The position numbers were made by a program, and so were the translations under genes. 12,536 nt of DNA from Desulfobacterales bacterium (GTDB lineage Bacteria; Desulfobacterota; Syntrophobacteria; B119-G9): assembly GCA_026992215.1 (NCBI GenBank), contig JALXAI010000467.1:1-12536 (forward strand), written 5' to 3'. Positions 7,368 through 12,536 of this stretch are shown here, one piece after another (position 1 is the first letter of the stretch; each line of letters starts with the position of its first letter). The notes below the pieces were generated by a model. That model saw only the letters and a list, made by a program, of their open reading frames with translations, searched no databases and was not told the DNA's origin.

Positions 7368-7943
7368 TCAGCGTTCAAATGACAGGTATGGTTTCCAGCG
7401 CTTCAGTCTTCTGTCTGTGACTCCTTTGATAGTTTTGAGTTCAGACGGGGAGGAAATTGGTCCGTGCGCATCCCGGTACTTAACGATTTCGTGCGCAACC
7501 CTGGCGGTCATAAGCGGCAGAGCAAGCAAATCCTTCTCGGTGGCAGAATTTACGGGCATTTTCAAGCCAAGGGAAAGTGCCACGGTTCCTTTCACTTTCG
7601 CCCTGGCGATTCTCACCTCGTCCCCGGGCAAAAGCTTAAGCTTCCATGAATCGCCAAAAGCCACACGCTTCGAAGGGACCCGTTTTATAGCGGTTTCCGT
7701 GTTGCCGTTTCCTTTCAAGCCACCCGCTTTTTTCACCAGCTCATCAAGGGTTGCCTTTTCCGGTGGCAACCCGTAAAGGCCCGGCCGGACGACATCTCCC
7801 CTTATCTCGACCCACACGTTTGCGGGCGTCACATCGTTGTGGAGACGGCCCTGCCTGTAAGAACACCGAAGATAGTAAAGACCGATCGCAATTGTACCCA
7901 GGAAAGCGATGGCGAGAAGTTGCCTGGGAGTGTAAAATCTCAT
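7368..7943 (-). CDS. ComEA-like membrane protein (SLBB plus helix-hairpin-helix)
   Basis: This 191-residue protein has one N-terminal membrane segment (about 9-25), an SLBB-like domain (about 42-115, with VEIRGDVVRPGLY near its start) and a C-terminal helix-hairpin-helix region (about 128-189, starting PVNSATEKDL). This is the layout of ComEA, the periplasm-facing DNA receptor for natural transformation. The hairpin normally written PGIG reads PLMT here, and the second (normally GIGxKT) reads GVTDRR, so the DNA-contact turns look degenerate. The start has no good Shine-Dalgarno. It lies 78 bp beyond cimA on the same strand, separated by a hairpin. No other competence genes are in the window. 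Confidence 0.75.
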   Translation of the reverse strand: MRFYTPRQLLAIAFLGTIAIGLYYLRCSYRQGRLHNDVTPANVWVEIRGDVVRPGLYGLPPEKATLDELVKKAGGLKGNGNTETAIKRVPSKRVAFGDSWKLKLLPGDEVRIARAKVKGTVALSLGLKMPVNSATEKDLLALPLMTARVAHEIVKYRDAHGPISSPSELKTIKGVTDRRLKRWKPYLSFER

Positions 7944-7982
7944 GACATGGTCGGTTATGGTTACGGAACCAAATGCTTGAAA

Positions 7983-8009
7983 GGATGGCCTGTTTTTGAA
8001 AAGCCATCC
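7983..8009 (-). terminator. Hairpin after cimA, possible terminator
   Basis: On the minus strand GGATGGC and GCCATCC form a perfect 7-bp stem around a 13-base loop, starting 12 bp beyond the cimA stop codon. Only TTTC follows, so as a Rho-independent terminator it would be leaky. It may reduce readthrough from the lysC-cimA unit into the comEA-like gene. Confidence 0.4.
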
Positions 8010-8021
8010 CTCCTATTTGGC

Positions 8022-9611
8022 TTAATTTTCCTTTTCCGGTTCTTTTTCGTCTTTAAACATCTTGTAATTGATGCTGTCCACGAGAGCCTGCCAGCTCGCT
8101 TCCAGTATGTCCTCTGATACCCCGACAGTTCCCCATGTCGATTTACTATCAAGAGATTGTATTAGTACTCTTACCTTGGAAGCGGTACCATCAGATCCGG
8201 GGAGAACCCTGACCTTGTAGTCGCTAAGACGTACATCTTTAAGACTCGGGTAAAATTTTTCAAGCGCTTTTCTGAGGGCATTGTCAAGGGCATTCACCGG
8301 GCCGTTTCCAAGGGCTGCCGTGTGTTCGACCCGGCCTCCCACTTTTACCATGATTGTTGCTTCCGAAACAGGTGTATCATGTTCGGAAGTTTTCTGGTCA
8401 ATTACCCTGAAGCCTATCAGTTCGAAATACTTCTTGTACCTGCCCAGCGCCTTGTTGAGCAACAGTTCGAAAGAACCTTCCGCGGCTTCGTACTGGAACC
8501 CCTGGTTTTCACGTTCTTTTATCTCTTCGAGCACCTGTTGAGCGACAGGGTCCGTGGTGGATAATTTTATTCCGAATTCAGCCGCCTTTCGCTTGATGGC
8601 AGACTTGCCGGCCAGGTCGGAAATGAGGATTCTCCTGTAGTTGCCTACCAGTTCAGGTTCGATGTGTTCATATGTCAACGGATTTCGCTCGACGGCACTG
8701 ATATGTATACCGCCCTTATGGGCAAAAGCGCTTTTGCCGACGTAGGGCTGGTATCTGTTGGGAGTGACATTGGCGAGTTCCGCTACGTAATTGCTGGTGT
8801 CGGTAAGTCGCTTCAACCTGTCATCAGGTAAACAGCTCAGCTTTAACTTGAGGGATATATTCGGAATGATCGAACAGAGGTTCGCGTTGCCACAGCGTTC
8901 TCCAACTCCGTTGATGGTTCCCTGGACATGGTTGACCCCTGCAAGCACGGCCATGATACTGTTTGCCACCGCGACATCCGCATCGTTATGGACATGGATG
9001 CCGAGTTCTGCATCGGGGAACCTCTCCTTTACAGCTTTTACTATTTCGGTTATCTCGTGAGGCATGCAACCGCCATTGGTGTCGCACAGAACCAGGCAAT
9101 CGGCTTTTGCCTTAATCGCCTGCTCCAGGGTGGCCAGGGCGTATTCCCTGTCTGCCTTAAAGCCATCGAAAAAATGCTCCGCATCGTAAAAGAGCTTCCT
9201 TGCGTGCGGTCGCAAAAAGGCCAGGGAATCATGAATAATTTGCAAATTACGCTCAAGAGTTGTTCTGAGCGCGTCGGTCACGTGTACGGTCCAGCTCTTA
9301 CCGAATATTGTGATTACTTCTGTCCTGGCATCGATCAGTGCCTTAAGGTTGTTGTCGTTCTCTGCGGTTCCCCGATGGTAATGGGTGCTCCCGAAAGCCG
9401 CGATTCTGGAATTCTTGAATTCGTAGTTTCTTATTTCATTAAAAAATGCTTCGTCTTTCGGGTTTGACCCGGGCCACCCGCCTTCTATGTAATGAATTCC
9501 CAGTTCGTCAAGTTTTAAAGCGATCCTGATCTTATCTTCCAGGGAAAGGGCAAAGTCCTCCCCCTGGGTTCCGTCCCTTAACGTAGTATCGTATATTTCG
9601 ATGTGTCTCAT
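8022..9611 (-). CDS. cimA: (R)-citramalate synthase CimA
   Basis: This 529-residue enzyme condenses pyruvate and acetyl-CoA to citramalate, the first step of the threonine-independent route to 2-ketobutyrate and isoleucine. The N-terminal TIM barrel shows the HMGL-like metal and substrate motif DTTLRDGTQGED (8-19), the metal-binding HVHND (206-210) and a conserved GGIH (300-303). The C-terminal region (about 385-520) fits the LeuA-type regulatory dimerisation domain. Length and motifs match the long citramalate synthase family rather than 2-isopropylmalate or homocitrate synthase, although these relatives are hard to separate by eye. The start has only a weak GGGA-type ribosome-binding site. 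It lies 34 bp after lysC in the same direction, a pairing I recall from Geobacter. Confidence 0.88.
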   Translation of the reverse strand: MRHIEIYDTTLRDGTQGEDFALSLEDKIRIALKLDELGIHYIEGGWPGSNPKDEAFFNEIRNYEFKNSRIAAFGSTHYHRGTAENDNNLKALIDARTEVITIFGKSWTVHVTDALRTTLERNLQIIHDSLAFLRPHARKLFYDAEHFFDGFKADREYALATLEQAIKAKADCLVLCDTNGGCMPHEITEIVKAVKERFPDAELGIHVHNDADVAVANSIMAVLAGVNHVQGTINGVGERCGNANLCSIIPNISLKLKLSCLPDDRLKRLTDTSNYVAELANVTPNRYQPYVGKSAFAHKGGIHISAVERNPLTYEHIEPELVGNYRRILISDLAGKSAIKRKAAEFGIKLSTTDPVAQQVLEEIKERENQGFQYEAAEGSFELLLNKALGRYKKYFELIGFRVIDQKTSEHDTPVSEATIMVKVGGRVEHTAALGNGPVNALDNALRKALEKFYPSLKDVRLSDYKVRVLPGSDGTASKVRVLIQSLDSKSTWGTVGVSEDILEASWQALVDSINYKMFKDEKEPEKEN

Positions 9612-9645
9612 AACTTTTCCCGTTCAAAATGGATCAATTGGTCGA

Positions 9646-10137
9646 TTATTCCGTCGGTTCCCTGTCCAGGTTAAAAGCGTCGTGCAACACGCGAACAGCC
9701 AGCTCCGTGCAGCGCTCGTCGATAACGCACGAAATTTTTATCTCCGATGTACTGATCATCAGGATATTGATATTCGCCCGGGACAGGCTGTTGAACATCT
9801 TTGTTGCAACCCCCGCATGATGCCTCATTCCCACCCCGATTATGGAAACCTTGGCGATGTTTGGATCCCCGTGAACGGGGCCGGCGCCGATTTCCCTGGA
9901 TATCTTCTCAACAATCTTCATTGCGGCTTCGAAGTCGGCCTTGGGAACGGTGAAGGACAGGTTTGCCAGCCCTTTTTCCCCGCTGCTTCCCTGGATGATC
10001 ATGTCCACAACGATACCGGCATCGGATATCGGCGTAAACACTTTGGCCGCCATTCCGGGAATATCAGGTATTTCCGTGATAGTAATACGACTCGTATCTT
10101 TATCGTAGGTAACGCCTGATACAACAACTTTTTCCAT
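9646..10137 (-). CDS. lysC: Probable aspartokinase beta subunit from an internal start
   Basis: Within lysC, Met247 (ATG at 10137-10135) begins the sequence MEKVVVSGV. It is preceded by AAGGAGG, with 8 nt between GGAGG (10150-10146) and the ATG, as strong as any ribosome-binding site in the window. The product would be 163 residues holding just the two ACT domains. This is close in size and start position to the known beta subunit of Corynebacterium and Bacillus aspartokinase II-type enzymes. The signal is read directly from the sequence; actual use of the start is inferred. Confidence 0.6.
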   Translation of the reverse strand: MEKVVVSGVTYDKDTSRITITEIPDIPGMAAKVFTPISDAGIVVDMIIQGSSGEKGLANLSFTVPKADFEAAMKIVEKISREIGAGPVHGDPNIAKVSIIGVGMRHHAGVATKMFNSLSRANINILMISTSEIKISCVIDERCTELAVRVLHDAFNLDREPTE

Positions 10138-10875
10138 CGAAGGTTCCTCCTTAACAACCAGGGTTCCCGGTTGATCATGAAAAGAAGAGCGTACGTGCAA
10201 AGGAACGTTGTATTTCTTGGCGAATTCCACCGATCGGATGTGCAGTACCTTTGCGCCAAGACTGGCCATTTCCATCATTTCATCGTACGAGATCTTAGGA
10301 ATTCGCCGTGCCTTGTCGTATACATTCGGATCAGTAGTATAAACACCGTCAACGTCGGTATATATCTCGCAGATGTCCGCACCAAGCGCTGCCGCAAGGG
10401 CAACAGCCGTTGTATCCGAACCGCCTCTGCCAAGAGTGGTGATATTTCCCTCGGAATCATATCCCTGGAAACCTGCCACAACCACAATTCTGCCCCTGTC
10501 AAGGTTTTCGAGTATCGGAGCCGTTTCAATGTCGTGTATCCTCGCTCTACCATGGTGATTGTCAGTCTGTATTTTTGCCTGGTAGCCCGTGAGGGACTTG
10601 GCTTCGTACCCCATCTCTTTAACAGCAATGCTGAACAGAGCAATGGTTATTTGCTCACCCGTGGCCAGCAGCACGTCAAGCTCTCTTGGATCAGGCTCTG
10701 GGGTGATCTCCCTGGCCATATTCAACAACTTATCGGTGTCTCCGGCCATGGCAGAAAGAACAACCACGAGCCTGTCTCCTTTCTTGTGTCTGTCCACCAC
10801 CTTTTTTGCCACCGACTTGATCCGTTCAATGGTGCCGACAGAAGTTCCGCCGTATTTTTGCACAACCAAAGCCAA
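9646..10875 (-). CDS. lysC: Aspartate kinase (aspartokinase), two ACT domains
   Basis: This 409-residue enzyme phosphorylates aspartate, the entry step to lysine, threonine, methionine and diaminopimelate. The kinase domain shows KYGGTS (7-12), ATGEQ (71-75) and GRGGSDTTA (149-157). Two ACT domains (about 263-330 and 340-405) give feedback control by lysine and/or threonine. The start codon is TTG, chosen because the family N-terminus (ALVVQKYGG) begins there and an AAGGAGG ribosome-binding site lies 10 nt upstream. A second strong ribosome-binding site inside the gene suggests a separate beta subunit, as in the alpha2-beta2 enzymes of Bacillus and Corynebacterium. A 90-bp gap separates it from the GNAT gene, too short for a lysine riboswitch. 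Confidence 0.95.
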   Translation of the reverse strand: MALVVQKYGGTSVGTIERIKSVAKKVVDRHKKGDRLVVVLSAMAGDTDKLLNMAREITPEPDPRELDVLLATGEQITIALFSIAVKEMGYEAKSLTGYQAKIQTDNHHGRARIHDIETAPILENLDRGRIVVVAGFQGYDSEGNITTLGRGGSDTTAVALAAALGADICEIYTDVDGVYTTDPNVYDKARRIPKISYDEMMEMASLGAKVLHIRSVEFAKKYNVPLHVRSSFHDQPGTLVVKEEPSMEKVVVSGVTYDKDTSRITITEIPDIPGMAAKVFTPISDAGIVVDMIIQGSSGEKGLANLSFTVPKADFEAAMKIVEKISREIGAGPVHGDPNIAKVSIIGVGMRHHAGVATKMFNSLSRANINILMISTSEIKISCVIDERCTELAVRVLHDAFNLDREPTE

Positions 10876-10965
10876 GGTTTTTATACCTCCTTGAAAATCT
10901 TTTCATCAGGGCTGACCAGCATCTATGCCCTTTGCAGTGATAGAACTCTCTGGAAGTTTTCCCAC

Positions 10966-11523
10966 CTAGAATTCCGACGGCCTTAGATCCGTGACCATGA
11001 GAACTATGCTCGTATAGTTGCCTTCCTGGTCTTTGACTAGGTCAGGAATTACGGCCACCTTGCGGAAGCCACACTTCCCGAACGCCTTGATCGCTGCAGC
11101 CAGCTTAACCGGAATTTCCACCGCAAGTTTCTCCAGCCCCAGCTCCTTCGCAAGTTCGACGACTTCTCTCACGAGAGACGTTCCCAGTCCCTTTTTCTGG
11201 AATTCGCTGGCCACAACCACCCTAACATCACCAACGTGCTTTTTCCAGCCGTAGCGGCGGCGCTGCAACGTGATATCTCCCATGATACGGCCGTTATATT
11301 CTGCAATCAGCGGAAGTACTACATCATAATTGAGATTGTCAACCCAACTCGCAACCAGCTTCCGATCGGTAACATCATCCCTAAGAAAATTCCTGTCTTT
11401 GGCAGGTACTCTTGAAAAAAAATCTATCAATGCAGCCTTGTCTCCCCTGTTCAAGGGTCTGATTGTTACCTCTGTTCCGTCGGAAAGCACAACCTTTTTC
11501 GGGTACTTTTTAAGAATATCCAT
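10966..11523 (-). CDS. GNAT-family N-acetyltransferase
   Basis: This 185-residue single-domain GNAT protein transfers an acetyl group from acetyl-CoA to an unknown amine. The acetyl-CoA pyrophosphate loop is QKKGLG (109-114), within motif A (VRVVVASEFQKKGLGTSLV, 100-118). The N-terminal segment VTIRPLNRGD (19-28) is typical of the family. It has no strong likeness to RimI or to an antibiotic acetyltransferase that I can recognise. The ATG has a GGAG ribosome-binding site about 7 nt upstream. As first gene after the 11560-11587 promoter, it is probably co-transcribed with lysC and cimA, so an amino-acid-related substrate or a protein-acetylation role is possible but unproven. Confidence 0.8.
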   Translation of the reverse strand: MDILKKYPKKVVLSDGTEVTIRPLNRGDKAALIDFFSRVPAKDRNFLRDDVTDRKLVASWVDNLNYDVVLPLIAEYNGRIMGDITLQRRRYGWKKHVGDVRVVVASEFQKKGLGTSLVREVVELAKELGLEKLAVEIPVKLAAAIKAFGKCGFRKVAVIPDLVKDQEGNYTSIVLMVTDLRPSEF

Positions 11524-11559
11524 TGATTACTCCACGTTACACGGATTAATGAACCAGTT

Positions 11560-11587
11560 AATTTAACATTTTTAACCATTATGGCAA
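11560..11587 (-). promoter_or_regulatory. Sigma-70-type promoter for the GNAT-lysC-cimA unit
   Basis: On the minus strand, TTGCCA (11587-11582, five of six consensus bases) is followed after 16 nt by TAAATT (11565-11560, four of six). Transcription would begin near 11553, about 30 nt before the GNAT start codon. The surrounding DNA is A/T-rich, which fits a promoter. Confidence 0.5.
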
Positions 11588-11917
11588 GAGATATTTTTCA
11601 GGCCGTACAACTTCGAACTCCCGCTCATTTTTCATTTTATCAAAAAATGATTGGTTGTGGTCCCCGTTTTTGAGAGAAATTCTTCTGCATGCGCCGGGAC
11701 CTAGCGACCACATTACACGTCTTATGGCAAGTTCGACTGGTATCAGATCAGCATGCCGGGGAAGTTACACTGCAGAAGGCGGGAACGGGGGCAGATAATC
11801 TTAAGGAAACCGGAACGCCTCACGCCTCTGTTAATTGTCGTTCATTGTTGTGTCTAAAGGTAGCGGATCAGGGGTGAATGACAGGAGAAATATAGTTCTT
11901 GATATTGGGAATCCCAT
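11588..11917. other. Gene-free region upstream of cytochrome b
   Basis: I recognise no protein or RNA gene in these 330 bases. The short plus-strand frame at 11689-11877 has no ribosome-binding site and no family resemblance. One clear structure is an A/T-rich inverted repeat at 11632-11650 (TCATTTT, five bases, AAAATGA), about 45 bp upstream of the GNAT promoter. It could be an operator or weak terminator. Two short stretches here resemble sequence in the GNAT promoter region (see findings). No clear promoter for the cytochrome gene could be picked. Confidence 0.4.
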
Positions 11918-12536
11918 GTGAGAAGTATAAAAGAAAACGGTGTTTACTTCCCGAAAGCAATGGATATGAAGAAACTTTTAGATGAGAAGATCTTCCCCGA
12001 GGTTTCCAGGCTGTCCCTGGGACTTTTCTGGGTATCCCTGGTTTCCGGGGTCATTGTCGCCTTTCAGTATTCTCCCTGCGGAAATGTCTTCAAAAACGTT
12101 GAGGAAATCACCTTCTCGTACCCTTACGGTTTTTTCATAAGGGGAATCCATTACCGGGCAGCCGAACTTTTCCTGGTATTTACGCTAATTCATACCGCAT
12201 ATCATTTTGTCAACAGGTCCTACAAGAAGAGTATGGGTAAACGCTGGGTCTACCTTACTTTCAGCAGCATCCTGGTTTTTTTTTGCTTTTCTCCGGTTTT
12301 ATCCTGAAAGGCGACAAGGAAGGGATGGCAGCGGGATTTATACTTTACAGCATGACCGGGCAAATTCCTTTTGTGGGTGAAACAATTCGCAGGCTTCTTC
12401 TGCATCCTTGCAGGGATTTTTTTGTTCTTCCGTATCTTTACCACGTGGTCCTGTTACCGGCATTTTTCCTTTTGCTGCTGAACAACGTTCATAGCTGGAA
12501 GCCTGAATCGGAAAGCATTACAAAGAGCCTCCTTTT
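11918..12536 (+). CDS. Cytochrome b N-terminal domain, frameshifted, cut by right edge
   Basis: This is a bc1/b6-type di-heme cytochrome b, the membrane subunit that oxidises quinol. The first frame runs to a stop at 12305-12307 and has a hydrophobic helix (about 31-50), then helix B with the heme ligands His78 and His92, 14 apart as expected. After a nine-T run (12276-12284) the homology jumps by -1 to another frame. That frame stays open to the edge and reads FSGFILKGD, then the helix-D region with IPFVG (150-154), His176 and His192 (numbered as if one T were added). The gene is therefore broken at about residue 122, either truly or by a sequencing error at the homopolymer. The GTG at 11918 and ATGs at 11960 and 11966 are possible starts; none has a good ribosome-binding site. 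Confidence 0.8.
12276..12284 (+). other. Run of nine T at the cytochrome b frameshift
   Basis: Nine consecutive T follow CTGG inside the third hydrophobic helix of cytochrome b. One more T would restore a single open frame through to the right edge. Homopolymer runs of this length are prone to sequencing error, replication slippage and transcriptional slippage. Confidence 0.85.

Noticed and set aside
7744..8007. 87-residue minus-strand frame with GGAGG near its ATG
   Set aside because: It overlaps the comEA-like gene in another frame, the ribosome-binding site is too close to the ATG, and the sequence resembles no family.
10171..10986. 271-residue plus-strand open frame
   Set aside because: It is antisense to lysC, whose motifs and start are unambiguous.
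11874..11921. 15-codon frame ending in ATGTGA over the cytochrome b GTG
   Set aside because: The overlap would suit a coupled leader peptide, but its GTG start has no convincing ribosome-binding site and short frames like this arise by chance.

Overview
This window looks like ordinary chromosome of a Gram-negative bacterium of the old Deltaproteobacteria (Desulfobacterota, possibly a Syntrophobacter-like sulfate reducer). The assignment is inference. It rests on the yebC-ruvC-ruvA-ruvB order, an aspartate kinase gene directly followed by a citramalate synthase gene, a bc1/b6-type cytochrome b, and frequent GTG and TTG starts. No rRNA, tRNA, CRISPR array, insertion sequence, phage gene or toxin-antitoxin pair was seen.

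Layout. (1) Positions 1-378, minus strand: a small metal-binding cupin that runs off the left edge. It is read from a good sigma-70-type promoter at 580-608 through a leader of about 195 nt that contains a long two-part hairpin. (2) Positions 618-7169, plus strand, seven genes: an exported TPR-repeat protein, a two-domain kinase-like protein (APH-like plus P-loop), the 23S rRNA methyltransferase RlmE, YebC, and the Holliday-junction proteins RuvC, RuvA and RuvB. From rlmE to ruvB the genes overlap or lie within about 20 bases of each other, so this block is very probably one transcription unit. (3) Positions 7170-7367: a convergent intergenic region. (4) Positions 7368-11523, minus strand, read from high to low coordinates: a GNAT acetyltransferase, aspartate kinase (lysC, with a strong internal ribosome-binding site for a beta subunit), citramalate synthase (cimA), a hairpin, and an SLBB plus helix-hairpin-helix ComEA-like membrane protein. 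A good promoter lies just upstream of the GNAT gene. (5) Positions 11588-11917: more than 300 bases without a recognisable gene. (6) Positions 11918-12536, plus strand: the N-terminal half of a di-heme cytochrome b, cut by the right edge and broken by a frameshift at a run of nine T.

How the genes work together. The plus-strand block joins envelope and unknown functions (TPR protein, kinase-like protein) to ribosome maturation (RlmE), translation (YebC) and recombination (RuvABC). The minus-strand block joins the first step of the aspartate family (Lys, Thr, Met) to the citramalate route, which makes 2-ketobutyrate for isoleucine from pyruvate and acetyl-CoA without threonine. The cytochrome b is probably the start of a separate quinol-oxidising respiratory operon.

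I found no convincing undescribed system. The points most worth checking are the cytochrome b frameshift, the internal lysC start, the Asn replacing a catalytic acid in RuvC, and the structured leader of the cupin gene.
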